Shown here: positions 46,001-58,257 of the stretch, piece after piece | Numbering within the stretch: position 1 is the stretch's first letter | Layout: each line of letters begins with the position of its first letter | Assembly (NCBI GenBank): GCA_948567375.1 | Contig: OX419758.1 | Location: 11,971,001-12,035,000, forward strand | Direction of reading: 5' to 3' | Origin: Lunularia cruciata | Lineage: Eukaryota; Streptophyta; Marchantiopsida; Lunulariales; Lunulariaceae | DNA: 64,000 bases | Made by a program: the position numbers and the translations under genes | Notes under the pieces: generated by a model | What the model saw: only the letters and a program-made list of their open reading frames with translations | The model's database searches: none | What the model was told of the DNA's origin: nothing

Positions 46001-49000
46001 TGGCTCATCTCCATCATGATCATAGGCTCTAGATAAAAATCAGCATTTGCATGTTTCTTTCCTGGCCTATCTTCAATGGTGTAGTCATACTCAGACAAGA
46101 GTATCATCCACCTTGCTAGTCTCCCTTCAACATAAGGCTTGTTGAAGATGTACTTCAAAGCCTTGTGATCCGTGACAATGGTGGCTTTCCCTCCAATCAA
46201 GTAGTGTCTAAACTTCTTGAGACCAAAGATCACTGCCAACCCTTCTCTCTCCGTGACAAAGTAGTTCTTCTCTGCTGAAACCATCTGCCTACTAGCATAA
46301 GCTATTGGATGATCATGCCCATCTTGGTCTAATTGACTAAGAGTGCATCCTATAGCTACATTAGAAGCATCAATGTAGAGGATGAAAGGTTTACTCCAAT
46401 CAGGTTTAGCAAGAATTGGAGCTACAACAAGGGATTGCTTGAGCTCCTCAAAAGCTTTGAGAGCCTCCTTGTCTTCCAAAATCACCATGTAATCTACACC
46501 CTTCTTCATGTAGATGGTCAATGCATAAGCCTTGTTGGAAAATGAGAAGATGAACCTCCTATAGTACCCAACCATCCCCAAGAATTGGCGTAACTTTGTC
46601 AAGCTTGAAGGGAATGGAAGGTCTGAGATTTTCCTCACCTTCTCAAGATCAACTGCTATTCCATCCTTGGAGATGATATGCCCCAAAAGTAGACCTTCTT
46701 CACATCCAAAAATGCACTTCTTTGGGTTCAGTGATGCATTTGCCTCATCCAAGCGTTGCAAGACTTTGATTAGGTGCTCAAAGTGCTCCTCCTTGCTCCC
46801 ATAGACACAAAAGTCATCAATGAAATCTCTCACAAATTTCCCAATGAAAGGTTCAAATACCTTGTTCATGAACCGTTGGAATGTGGCTAGAGCATTGCAA
46901 AGCCCAAAAGGCATGACCTTGAAAGCGTAAGTTCCCCAAGGTGTGGTGAATGTGTTGAGTTGTTGATGCTCTGGTGCAATCTTGATTTGGTTATATCCAC
47001 TATAACCATCTCCAAAACTGTACCTCTCATGACCTGCAACCTCCTCCAAGATCTCATCAATGAATGGCAATGGGTAGTAGTCCTTCTTGGTAACAGCATT
47101 GAGCTTCTTGTAATCCACACATACCCGAAGCTTGCCATTTTTTTTCTTCACAATGACAATTGGAGACACCCATTCTGAATTCTCCACCTCAAAGATAAAT
47201 CCAGCCTCCTTGAGCTTATCAATCTCCTCCTTCACAACCAAAGATATTGGTGGGCTAATGTGACGTTGCTTTTGGCGAACTGGTCTTGCATGTGACTCCA
47301 CCTCTATCTTGTGCTCCTCCAAGGTGACTTCCTTCAAATCCTTGTAACTAAAAGCAAACACATGGATGAACTTGCGGAAAATCTCCTCAAATCTCACCTT
47401 CTCTTCCTTGGTAACATTTGGGCCATACTTGAGGGTAGATAACCTTCTCTCTACCTCCTCAAGTGTCAATGGTGATTTATCTAGGTCCTTCAAAACCTCT
47501 GGCTTAGGTGCAAAATCCATAGCACACAAAGGATACACATCTGAATCAGATTCAGATTCATCCTCCTCCATGGAAGTCTCCTCTTCCATGCTTGTGTCCA
47601 CACCTGAAGCTCCTTCTTCAGAATCTGATTCCCAATAATCAGAAGATGGGGTATCTGAATGTGAAGTGTTGGTGGTGTTAGTCACAGGAACAGTGACTCT
47701 ATGGTTTGATGGCCCAATCCTCAAGTACCCTTTGTGCCATCGATCAGTTGTGCGTGCTGCTCTCAACCATGGCCTCCCAAGAAGTAAGTCATAGCTTGAA
47801 TCCTTCAAGACTTGGAAAGTCATGAGATTTTGAACTCCCATAACTGAAACTACCATCTTATCCATCACCCCTACTGGTCGAACTTGTTGCTTGTTTGCCA
47901 TGCTCACCACAAATGTTGAAGCTCTTGAGGGTATCATACCCAACTTCTTCATCAACCTTTCTGACATGGCATTCACTGCTGATCCTCCATCAACCAATGC
48001 ATCCTTGATGTTGTGACCATTCACTCTCACATCAATCTTGGAGGCATATTCACAAGCCTCCCATGGTGCTGGCTTGGCATCCACCACCCCCATTGATACT
48101 GGAACTTTTGCCTTCTTCTTCTTCTTGCTCCTTGTAGAACTCAAATCACCTCTAAGCTCCTTTCTCAAGGTAGGGTTCAAAGCAATTAATTGGCCCACTG
48201 TGATGTTAGCCTTGTGACTACCAACATCCTCCAACACATTGTAGTTCCATTGTTGCTTTGAGATCAAGAAGTCCTCCATCCCCAACTTCTTCCTTGGAGT
48301 CTTTTTTGTTGATGGTGTTGAGGTGCGAGTGCTCCTAGTTGACATAGGAGTATCCTTGCTTGAAGTAAATCCTTGAGAAGAGTGAACATCCTCTGCAAAA
48401 CGAGCTCTCTTCTTCTCTTGTGCCAAAAGCTCCAAATTAAGACCCTTGGAGTTTGAGCACTCTCCCTTCTCATACTTGCTCTCAACCACATCTATGGATG
48501 CTATCCCCTTACCTTTGTTGGGATTAGGAGCCACTTGGGTTTCACTACCTCCCTCTTTCCTTCTATTGGCTCTCTCATAACCCCTTCCTCCATGGTAAGT
48601 GGAATTTGGGCAATTCCTTTGGATATGGCCTCTTCCTCCACAACCAAAACAATTTCTATCATTGAAATTGTTGGCTGGTTGGCCTCCTCTATATGGATAG
48701 TTTCCATAACTCCTAGGCCCTCTCCCTACATTCTGATCCACCTCTCTCTTCTCCCATAGTTGCACCACATTGATCTTGAGATCCGCAAGTTGTTCTGTGA
48801 TGGTTTGGAATGGATCTTTTGGTGGAGGTGCAAGAACTGGAGCAACTACTACTTGTGGTGCAACCGTTGTCACCAAAGTATCAGAAATTCCACCATACTT
48901 GTAGCCTTGAGGAGGATGCACAACCTCCTTCACCACCAAATCACTCTCATCCCCTTCCAAACTCTCCTCCATACGAATTGCGATCTTGATAGCTTCAACC

Positions 49001-49413
49001 TTGGAAGAAGGTTTCTCATATCTCACCTTGCTTCTAATTTGTGGTCTCAATCCTCCCACAAAATTCTTGGTGAGCATGGCCCCTATGCCAATCATTATAG
49101 TTTCCACATCATCCCCACCCTTCCTAAACACTATGCGAAATCTGGACTCCAACTTTTCCACTCTTTCCACATAGACCCTCACTTTCTCTCCATCTCCTTG
49201 CTTGAGAAATGTAACCTCACTCATCAATCTCTCATAACTCTCATCAGGAAGAAAGTTCTCAATGAGTGCTGAAGTCAAAGTCTCCCAAGACTCCTCTTCC
49301 CCCTCTCTCCTCTCTCCTCTCTCTCTTTTGGTATTCTGACTCATACCATGTAAGTGCTGCATCCTCAAAGAAATCTGGTAATAATGAGGCCCACTCATTC
49401 TTCCTCCTCTCAT
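45967..49413 (-). pseudogene. C2 gag-protease-RT-RNase H polyprotein
   Basis: 1148 codons open. Order: gag C-terminal half (SYERLMSEVTFLKQGDGEKV, FVGGLRPQIRSKVRYEKPSS), knuckle CFGCGGRGHIQRNC, linker, retropepsin (DALVDGGSAVNAM, closing SYDLLLGRPWLRAA), acidic Ser/Glu stretch, RT (MPFGLCNALATF, FIDDFCVYG), RNase H (ILYIDASNVAIG, EREGLAVIFGLK, ATIVTDHKALKY). After HANAD a one-base deletion shifts the frame (C3 retains HANADLLSRAY). The 5' end is also frame-shifted relative to the gag start at 49501, within a GA-rich run. The protease triad reads DGG rather than DSG, as in C1 and C3. Confidence 0.88.
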
Positions 49414-49501
49414 TGTTTCCTATGCAAGCTCTCTTGAAGTCTCTCACAAAGGCCTCCACATCTTCTCCATCCTTGCCAAAGAAAACCGGAAGTTTCCCCA
49501 T
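49259..49501 (-). pseudogene. C2 gag N-terminus
   Basis: Begins MGKLPVFFGKDGEDVEAFVR and runs through FKRACIGNNERRKNEWASLL and DAALTWYE, a typical Ty3 gag start. The frame is lost in a gagaga-type run near 49290-49340 where the main polyprotein frame takes over, so one slippage-type indel separates the two. The ATG at 49501 is the probable gag start. Confidence 0.8.
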
Positions 49502-49736
49502 CTTAACCCCTCACTATCTTTCTTTTCTCTCAATTTTCTTTTTCTCTTTTCTTTTCTCTCACTCTATTACTAATAGAGTATATACATGACTAACACCATC
49601 TGAGAATAATCCACTCTAGGGAACACAAAAGGTTCAGGTTACTCCAAGATTTCTATAGCAACATCAAATCCTAGAGTGCATATTAATCTAACTCTCATGG
49701 ATAGTTTATCCATAAGTTGAAAGATTATCTCCATCA

Positions 49737-50210
49737 CTAATCTTGAGAACTAGCTGATGAAGGTGGTAGTATTTCTGTAGCTGTACTAAGACTCTCTCCA
49801 AGATCCTTCACCAAAGTTTCCAAAAGTGCTTTTACTCCACTACACTCATGTCCTTTTGGAAGTCCTTCAACTCCACAAACCTCACACAACTCCTTGGTCT
49901 TAGATCTTCTCCCTCCCAATCTTGGTGAAGAAGGTCCAACATGCAAACCCAAGTCAAGTAAGCCTCTCCTTTCCCTCAATCTCTTGCTCTCAAAGGTCAA
50001 TGGACATGAACTTGCCTTATGTCCCTTCTCTCCACATAGAAAGCACTTAGACTCACTCTTTCCTCCAAGTGGTGTAGGTTTTTGGATCCTCTCAACACTC
50101 TCTTCAAATTATATTGTAAACTCTCTTTTCCTCAAATCCACCCCTACAATCACCTCAAACCCTTGGGGAACCTTGCATAATCTCAATTTCCACTCTTGAT
50201 GACCCTCCAT
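49737..50210 (-). pseudogene. Extra leader ORF of C2 with zinc-binding motifs
   Basis: A 158-codon frame lies between the 5' LTR and gag, starting at an ATG (50210) and broken by one TAA at codon 34 (50109-50111). It contains a canonical CCHC knuckle, CFLCGEKGHKASSC, and a second Cys/His cluster, CEVCGVEGLPKGHEC, then a helix-prone end (ALLETLVKDLGESLSTA). Such a nucleic-acid-binding ORF before gag is not a standard part of Ty3 elements. The role is unknown. Confidence 0.65.
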
Positions 50211-50858
50211 GTTCCCAAAGATGAATCTAAACACTCAAACATGCTTTTTGTTGATCTCAAACTTCTCATGCATGAGATCTCCACTCTACAGAATTGACCC
50301 TTCCTCACAATGTCACTCAAATCTCCCAACCAATATGTCACAATCCTCTGAAATTTTCCACACTTGATCACAACTCCAGGGCGTCCCTCCTTGCAAAATT
50401 TCAGATCTTTTCATCGAGCCATTTGGCCTAGACACCTTTCTATTTAGCACCCATATTTCAGATTTGGTCTGAAAACCACCCCCCTCACTTCAAAACCTTA
50501 TAACGCCCTGCACAAAAACGATCTGTCTGTAATTTTTGTGGCAGCAGGTAGGATACAATGCACGAAATTTTCTTGAAAATTTTCAGGAGAATTCACTGAA
50601 AATTGAAGAAATGGCAGACTCTGTACAATTTTCCAGAGAGCATGCAGTTGCGGGAGCACTTTACCCTATCAACTTTCAAAAATTCTAGCCCAGTGCGCAT
50701 AGAAGCTCTCCCAATAATTTCAAGTGTGCTAACTGAAAGATAACCCAAGCTATCATGTGTAGAAATCTCAAGTCCAGATCTCAAACTTGAGATTTTGCCC
50801 AAAATCACCTTAATCCCCAAAATCTGTAATCCACCTCACACAATCTCTCCAATTCCTC

Positions 50859-51029
50859 TCATGTGTACAAGATGTACAAAATCACCTCAAAGACATCATA
50901 ATGAACTACAGGGTATACAAATGGATCTTGGTTCTCTAACATAAGTTCAGCCCTCTCCTCTCCTAATGTTCTCTCCAAATGAGCTCTCATAGCCTCCTTC
51001 TGCCTAATGTAGAATTGGACGCGGAACAT
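50859..51029 (-). CDS. Small leader ORF of C2 (57 codons)
   Basis: Starts at an ATG shortly after the primer-site region and reads MFRVQFYIRQKEAMRAHLER, then GEERAELMLENQDPF, ending at a TGA. Composition looks protein-like, and codons stay plausible for a few residues past the stop. I do not recognise it; it may be a decayed or regulatory leader peptide. Confidence 0.3.
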   Translation of the reverse strand: MFRVQFYIRQKEAMRAHLERTLGEERAELMLENQDPFVYPVVHYDVFEVILYILYT

Positions 51030-51070
51030 TATCTTGCCTTCTAGAGAGGTCCCGGCAACGGAATCTGCCC

Positions 51071-51762
51071 TGTGAGCCGGCCTGTCTCTCACTCAGGATG
51101 AACCTCTGATGGCTATTATGGTACCGCACCATGGACTAAGAAGGCAAGGAACCCAAACTCCATCATACTCCTCCAAGGCTAACACTCCAAGACTCAAGAC
51201 ATTGCTCACTAGAGAACTCTATGAGAGAGAGATAGTTGCAAATGAAAGGATGATGAGTACCTCCTCACCCCTTGTTTATATACTTGTGAAATAGTTACGT
51301 ACCAAAGTTACTAATTACCGTAGTAACTCAAGTTACTAGACTAAAAGTCAAGTAAAGTCAAAAAGTAGAAAGGAATATCCATTCACATGGGCATATTCCC
51401 CTAAGCATGTGGTCTTATCTTGACCCAACCACTAAGTCAAGGATTCCTTCACATGGGCTATCCTTGGACTAAAGAAGAATCCAAAACAAAAAGGCTTGCG
51501 GGCCCAAGAGTTCTCAACTCTTTCCTCAAAGCCAAACACCTAGGAATAATACCAAGTCAACACACTAAAATCCAAAATAGTGGTGCTCATCTTTTCTACT
51601 TCCACTAAAGTAAGGTCCCATCTATCTTAGCTATGACTAACTTTAGCTAACCATGACTAATATAGAACCATCCTTTATCTCTATATAAATAATATCTCTT
51701 AAGTACTTGTAATACCAAGCTAAATATCACAATACCACACACATGCACAAACGTGTGTTACA
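51071..51762 (-). repeat. 5' LTR of C2
   Basis: 692 bp, ends TG..CA, near-identical to 43929-44620. Right flank gccc (51763-51766) repeats the base string left of the 3' LTR. Confidence 0.9.
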
Positions 51763-51766
51763 GCCC

Positions 51767-53203
51767 ACCAAATTTGGCGATGAGATAGATCCTTTTGCGT
51801 CTCGAGATAGACTAGAGGTTTGTAGTCTGTCTCTACTACAAATGCCTTCTCGCCCAAGTAGTGCTTCCAATGCTTGGTTGCTATAACGATGGCCAGCTCT
51901 TCTTGTTTTGTGGTGTGGTAGTTGCGCTCTGCCGGTAACAACTTTCGAGAGAAATATGCAATTGGATGCCATCCGTCATGCCACTCTTGTTGTAGGACTG
52001 CTCCTATTGCTACGCCTGATGCATCTGTAGCCAACTTGATTGGACGTTTTGGGTCATACCACATCAAGATTGGTGCATGTAGCAAGGCAGCCTTCAATTC
52101 TTGAAAGGCCAACTCTTGTGCAGTTCCCCACGTCCACTTCTTCCCCTTGCCAAGTAGTGCCATTAAAGGTTGTGCAACCTTGGAGAAGTCCTTGACAAAT
52201 CTATGATAGAATCCCGTCAACCCCAAGAAGCTCTTAAGTTGAGTCTGATCTTCTGGGGCACTCCATTTTTGAATGACCTCTTTTTTATCTATCAATACTT
52301 GAATGCCCTTTGCACTTACTCTATGTCCTAAGTAGTCTACTTTAGACTTGCCAAACTCACACTTTGAGATTTTGGCGTACAATTGATTCTGTCTTAGAAT
52401 CTGGAGGACCTCTCATAGATGTTGTTTGTGTTCTGTCATCGTGCTACTATATACTAAAATATCATCCAAGAAGACGATAACAGACTTATCCAAGTATGGA
52501 TGAAATATGTCATTCATTAGACTCATGAAAGTGGCAGGCGCATTGGTGAGGCCAAAAGGCATCACAAGATACTCAAAGTGGCCATACCTGGTTCGAAAGG
52601 CAGTTTTGTACACATCCTCCTCTGCAATTCGGATTTGATTGTAACCGCTCCGCAAGTCCAGTTTGGTGAAGTATCTCACTCCATGGAGTTGATCAAATAG
52701 GTCATCCATGCGAGGTAAGGGGTATTTGTTCTTCATTGTTTGCTGATTTAGACCCCGATAGTCAATGCACATGCGCATTGTACCATCCTTCTTCTTCACA
52801 AACAAGACAAGGGCCCCATATGGCGATACGCTAGGTTGGATGAACCCTTTCTGTAGCATCTCCTCAATTTGAGTCTTACACTCCTCCAACTCATGAGGTG
52901 ATAGACGATATGGGGCCTTACAAGGAGGTGTCTTCCCCGGGAGTGTCTCAATTTTGTGATCTACTCGCCTTTTAGGTGGTAATCCTAAGGGTAGATCATC
53001 AAGAAAGACATCTTGGAACTCATCCACCACATCTTTCAATTTCTCAAGAATTTGTCCAGCGAGTTGTGCACTCTGGACTTCTCTTATTAGACCCATAAAA
53101 CATCTATCGGTCTTACAGACAGTTGTCGTCCCTATGACATATAGAGGCAGTTTCTGCCTGTGTGATTTTTCTTTAACCCCGATGATTGACCATTGGTGGG
53201 TTC
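51767..53203 (-). pseudogene. D: protease end, reverse transcriptase and RNase H start
   Basis: Minus strand: [13 protein letters not shown] (protease/RT linker), [11 protein letters not shown]-like [16 protein letters not shown] with [12 protein letters not shown] and [12 protein letters not shown], one TGA at about 52413 where CGA is expected (KQHL*EVLQILR), CEFGKSKVDYLGH, and RNase H with LATDASGVAIGAVLQ and ELAIVIATKHWKHYL. Text ends at LSHRQIWWA where C2 is inserted. Apart from the one stop, the RT is well preserved. Confidence 0.85.
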
Positions 53204-53867
53204 TGTGAGCCGGCCTGTCTCTCACTCAGGATGAACCTCTGATGGCTATTATGGTACCGTACCATGGACTAAGAAGGCAAGGAACCCAAACTCCATCATA
53301 CTCCTCCAAGGCTAACACTCCAAGACTCAAGACATTGCTCACTAGAGAACTCTATGAGAGAGAGATAGTTGCAAATGAAAGGATGATGAATACCTCTTCA
53401 CCCCTTGTTTATATACTTGTCAAATAGTAACGTACCAAAGTTACTAATTACCGTAGTAACTCAAGTTATTAGGCTAAAAGTCAAGTAAAGTCAAAAAGTA
53501 GAAAGGAATATCCATTCACATGGACATATTCCACTAGCATGTGATCCTATCTTGACCCAACCACTAAGTCAAGGATTCCTTCACATGGGCTATCCTTGGA
53601 CTATAGAAGAATCCAAAACAAAAAGGCTTGCGGGCCCAAGAGTTCTCAACTCTTTCCTCAAAGCCAAGCACCTAGGAATAATACCAAGTCAACACACTAG
53701 AATCCAAAATAGTGGTGCTCATCTTTTCTACCTCCTCTAAAGTAAGGTCCCTTCTATCTTAGCTATGACTAACTCTAGCTAATCATGACTAATTTTGAAC
53801 CATCCCTTATCTCTAAATATCAAGCTAAATATCACAATACCACACACATGCACAAATGGGTGTTACA
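53204..53867 (-). repeat. 3' LTR of C3
   Basis: About 664 bp, minus strand tgtaacaccc...ggctcaca, with a short internal deletion (text near atatcaagct at 53818) relative to the LTRs of C2. It is more diverged than the C2 LTR pair. Confidence 0.88.
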
Positions 53868-53915
53868 TTTACCCCCAAACTAAGTTTTCACTTTGTCCTC
53901 AAAGTGAAGGTTTCT

Positions 53916-56900
53916 CTACCTTCTACGGTACATCTTCACCTTATCATGGTTAATCCTATCAAAGTGTCTTCCTCCCAACTCCTTGAGATCATAGGTGTAA
54001 TTGCCCCACACCTTCTCTACTATGAAAGGTCCAAAGTACTTAGGCAAAAACTTCTTTTGCACTCTCTTGAATCGAATGGAGTCAAACAACATTACCCAAT
54101 CACCTTCCTTGAAAGGCTCCACCTTCTTCTTGCATTGCCTCTTGTCATAGCTCTCCTTTTGTTTCCTTTGGGCTTGCTCCACTCGAACCATAGCAACTGC
54201 TCTTGCCTCTTCCAACTCCATGAGTTGATCCTTCCTTGACTTCTCTGCATCACTCCCTTGTGCTTTCTTCAATCTCCTATGAATGCTTTGGAAGGTAGGA
54301 AGATCAAAGTGAATAGGTAAGGAAGACTCAATACCATACACCAATTGAAATGGAGAATATCTGGTGGAAGTCTTCATGGTTGTCCTATACTCCCACAAAA
54401 CTGCATGAATCCTCTTGTCCCAATGATGTTTAGCCCCCTCCATTTCTGCATCTTTGGCCAACATCATGCACAAGGTCTGATTGGTTTTCTCTGCCAAGCC
54501 ATTGGAATTTGGCTTATAGGATGTAGTTACTCTATGTGTGATAGAGAAATGTCGTAGCATGGCTGTAGTAATGCTTCCTGTAAACTCTCCTCCTCTATCA
54601 GAAACCAACTCCAAAGGGCATCCAAACCTAGTGATAATGCGTTCATAAAGAAATCTACCCACTTCATCTTCATTCTTGTCCCTCAATGGTCTACCTCAAC
54701 CCACTTGGTAAGGTACTTAGTAACTACCACAATGTACCGATTGTTCCTTGGGGTTCTATTGAGAGGTCCTACAAAATCAATTCCCCACTTCTCAAAAGGT
54801 CCTAGCAATGGAATTGATCTAAGTGGCGGAGTGGATGTAAACTTTCTAGCAAAAGCTTGACAAACATGACAAGTTTTGCAATAATCAAGACAATCCTTGA
54901 AATTCCGTCTCCAATGGTAACCTGCATCTAGAATCTTGAAAGCAGTCACCTTTCTTGCAAAGTGTCCTCCACATACTAAACCTTCATGAAACTCCTTTAT
55001 GAGTAGGATAGACTCTTCCTTACCCACTGCTCTTTGAAGTAGACCATCTTCTCCTTGGTGAAAAAGAATATCCTCCACCATTGTGTAAGGTCTAGATCTT
55101 GCTCCAAGGGCCTTCCTCTCCCTAGCATGCATCCCTTCTGGATAGTTACCTCTTGTCACAAAATCCACAATCTCCTTGTACTCCATTGGAATCTCTTGAG
55201 TGACTGAGATTGTCATGAGCTCCTCATCCGGGAAGGAATCATCTACTGGCTCATCTCCATCATGATCATAGGCTCTAGATAACAAATCAGCATTTGCATG
55301 TTTCTTTCCTGGCCTATCCTCAATTGTGTAGTCATACTCAGACAAGAGTATCATCCACCTTGCTAGTCTCCCTTCAACATTAGGCTTGTTGAAGATGTAC
55401 TTCAAAGCCTTGTGATCCGTGACAATTGTGGCTTTCCCTCCAATCAAGTAGTGTCTAAACTTCTTGAGACCAAAGATCATTGCCAACCCTTCTCTCTCTG
55501 CTGAAACCATCTGCCTACTAGCATAAGCTATTGGATGATCATGCCCATCTTGGTCTAATTGACTAAGAGTGCATCCTATAGCTACATTAGAAGCATCAAT
55601 GTAGAGGATGAAAGGCTTACTCCAATCAGGTTTAGCAAGAATTGGAGCTACAACAAGGGATTGCTTGAGCTCCTCAAAAGCTTTGAGAGCCTCCTTGTCT
55701 TCCAAAATCACCATGTAATCTACACCCTTCTTCATGTAGATGGTCAATACATAAGCCTTGTTGGAAAATGAGAAGATGAACCTCCTATAGTACCCAACCA
55801 TTCCCAAGAATTGGCGTAACTTTGTCAAGCTTGAAGGGAATGGAAGGTCTGAGATTTTCCTCACCTTCTCAGGATCAACTGCTATTCCATCCTTGGAGAT
55901 GATGTGCCCCAAAAGTAGACCTTCTTCACATCCAAAAATGCACTTCTCTGGGTTCAGTGATGCATTTGCCTCATCCAAGCGTTGCAAGACTTTGATTAGG
56001 TGCTCAAAGTGCTCCTCCTTGCTCCCATAGACACAAAAGTCATCAATGAAATCTCTCACAAATTTCCCAATGAAAGGTTCAAATACCTTGTTCATGAACC
56101 GTTGGAATGTGGCTGGAGCATTGCAAAGCCCAAAAGGCATGACCTTGAAAGCGTAAGTTCCCCAAGGTGTGGTGAATGTGGTGAGTTGTTGATGCTCTGG
56201 TGCAATCTTGATTTGGTTATATCCACTATAACCATCTCCTAAACTGTACCTCTCATGACCTGCAACCTCCTCCAAGATCTCATCAATGAATGGCAATGGG
56301 TAGTAGTTCTTCTTAGTAACAACATTGAGCTTCTTGTAATCCACACATACCCGAAGCTTGCCATTCTTTTTCTTCACAATGACAATTGGAGACACCCATT
56401 TTGAATTCTCCATCTCAAAGATAAATCCAGCCTCCTTGAGCTTATCAATCTCCTCCTTCACAACCAAAGATATTGGTGGGTTAATGCGACGTTGCTTTTG
56501 GCGGATTGGTCTTGCATGTGACTCCACCTCTATCTTGTGCTCCTCCAAGGTGACTTCCTTCAAATCCTTGTAACTAAAAGCAAACACATGGATGAACTTG
56601 CGGAAAATCTCCTCAAATCTCACCTTCTCCTACTTGGTAACATTTGGGCCATACTTGAGGGTAGATAACCTTCTCTCTACCTCCTCAAGTGTCAATGGTG
56701 ATTTATCTAGGTCCTTCAAAACCTCAGGCTTAGGTGAAAAATCCATAGCACACAAAGGATACACATCTGAATCAGATTCAGATTCATCCTCCTCCGTGGA
56801 AGTCTCCTCTTCCATGCTTGTGTCCACACCTGAAGCTCCTTCTTCAGAATCTGATTCCCAATAATCAAAAGATGGGGTATCTGAATGTGAAGTGTTGGTG

Positions 56901-57370
56901 GTGTTAGTCACAGGAACAGTGACTCTATGGTTTGATGGCCCAATCCTCAAGTACCCTTTGTGCCATCGATCAGTTGTGCGTGCTGCTCTCAACCATGGCC
57001 TCCCAAGAAGTAAGTCATAGCTTGAACCCTTCAAGACTTGGAAAGTCATGAGATTTTGAACTCCCATAATTGAAACTACCACCTTATCCATCACCCCTAC
57101 TGGTTGAACTTGTTGCTTGTTTGCCATGCTCACCACAAATGTTGAAGCTCTTGAGGGTATCATACCCAACTTCTTCATCAACCTTTCTGACATGGCATTC
57201 ACTGCTGATCCTCCATGAACCAATGCATCCTTGATGTTGTGACCATTCACTCTCACATCAATCTTGGAGGCATATTCACAAGCCTCCCATGGTGTTGGCT
57301 TGGCATCCACCACCCCCATTGATACTGGAACTTTTGCCTTCTTCTTCTTCTTGCTCCTTGTAGAACTCAA
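53916..57370 (-). pseudogene. C3 protease, RT, RNase H and integrase
   Basis: Protease region 57370-56630 (DALVHGGSAVNAM: the catalytic Asp is now His), stop TAG at about 56627. Then a 646-codon frame (56623-54683) with RT (MPFGLCNAPATF, FIDDFCVYG), RNase H and the integrase zinc site. A 21-bp in-frame loss removes seven residues before EREGLA in RNase H. A one-base deletion near 54686 (in KWVEARPL) shifts into 54686-53916, which holds LVSDRGGEF and GLAEKTNQ and ends KMYRRR. Confidence 0.88.
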
Positions 57371-57764
57371 AAGGAATATCCATTCACATGGGCATATTCC
57401 CCTAAGCATGTGGTCTTATCTTGACCCAACCACTAAGTCAAGGATTCCTTCAGAGGGGCTATCCTTGGACTAAAGAAGAATCCAAAACAAAAAGGCTTGC
57501 GGGCCCAAGAGTTCTCAACTCTTTCCTCAAAGCCAAACACCTAGGAATAATACCAAGTCAACACACTAAAATCCAAAATAGTGGTGCTCATCTTTTCTAC
57601 TTCCTCTAAAGTAAAGTCCCATCTATCTTAGCTATGACTAACTTTAGCTAACCATGACTAATATAGAACCATCCTTTATCTCTATATAAATAATATCTCT
57701 TAAGTACTTGTAATATCAAGCTAAATATCACAATACCACATATATGCACAAATGGGTGTTACAG
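57371..57764 (-). repeat. Partial 5' LTR of C3
   Basis: Matches the LTR part from aaggaatatccattcacatg to the tgttaca end. The rest of the LTR was removed with the adjacent leader and gag. Confidence 0.85.
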
Positions 57765-57807
57765 TTCTCACTACTTTCTTCCTCCAATCCACTATTGGGT
57801 TGTACTG

Positions 57808-58257
57808 TGTCACGCCATTTGTAGTTCCGCATCTAGATGCTTGGACACTGGAGTTCCAGTGATGGTAGTTAGAGTTATTCTAGCTGTTTCTCAGGGACTA
57901 CTTTCCGACGGTTAGATTTTGTGTTCAGGGTACTGACTTCACGGTGGGGCCCACCGTCACTTTGCACCGTTTGCACCGTCGAGTGTGCCGTCAGCGGGAC
58001 CGTTAGGGTTTCAGGGCTAGCTCGAGTCCAGGGGGTATAGTTTCGAAGTGAGCTCCAGAGAGCTCACTTCTCTGATGTTGAGCCTTCGAGTTCCTTGCTA
58101 TGGTGGACAGAGGCCGGCGAGCGTCACCTGGATTCTCTATGCTTGAGTGGGTGTGGCTTGACTGTAATCAGTGTCCAGTTGTTGGCAGTTTATAGAGTCA
58201 CAGATCAAGTACTGATCTGAGTTGAGTTGAGTTGAAGTGTTAAGCAATCTGATTACA
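57808..58257 (+). repeat. 5' LTR of element B
   Basis: 450 bp, TGTCACGCC...CTGATTACA, highly similar to 22478-22928. It is followed by tcagagaagtg, as in A. The 108-bp side repeats seen at A's 3' end are absent here. Confidence 0.92.

Larger units (their letters stand above)
43929..51762 (-). mobile_element. C2: young full-length C-family Ty3 element
   Basis: A 7.8-kb element with LTRs at 43929-44620 and 51071-51762, both 692 bp and differing at about five positions by eye, so insertion is recent. The 4-bp duplication gccc flanks it (43925-43928, 51763-51766). On the minus strand: LTR, primer-site-like ccgttgccggga, leader with extra ORFs, gag, zinc knuckle, protease, RT, RNase H, integrase, polypurine ccaggggtaaa, LTR. 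No chromodomain. FIDDFCVYG in RT recalls the Athila/Tat side of plant Ty3 elements; this placement is inference. Three or four small lesions break the coding region. Confidence 0.9.
53204..57764 (-). mobile_element. C3: C-family element with internal deletion
   Basis: Flanked by the 4-bp duplication gttc (53200-53203, 57765-57768). The 3' LTR is 53204-53867. The 5' side is only the last part of an LTR (57371-57764) fused at 57370 to protease-upstream sequence. Compared with C2, about 3.2 kb (half the 5' LTR, leader, most of gag) is missing, with a short aaa overlap at the joint. It cannot start normal transcription or package itself. Confidence 0.88.
41721..57807 (-). mobile_element. Chromovirus D, split by C2, C3 and B
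   Basis: Pieces on the minus strand join across three insertions: protease tail at 57807-57769, then 53203-51767 (protease end, RT, RNase H), then 43928-42473 (RNase H end, integrase, chromodomain), polypurine run aaaaggagggagg, and 3' LTR 42459-41721. Sense is continuous at each junction: LSHRQIWWAE joins WRQRFNMTITY across C2, and YNPIVDWRKKVVRT joins HQWSIIG across C3. The 5' end lies beyond element B, outside the window. D itself sits at the 3' LTR start of C1. Confidence 0.85.

Noticed and set aside
51071-51762. The right LTR of C2 as a solo LTR in D
   Set aside because: Its left neighbour is C-family leader, and the gccc duplication pairs 43925-43928 with 51763-51766, which defines one full element.
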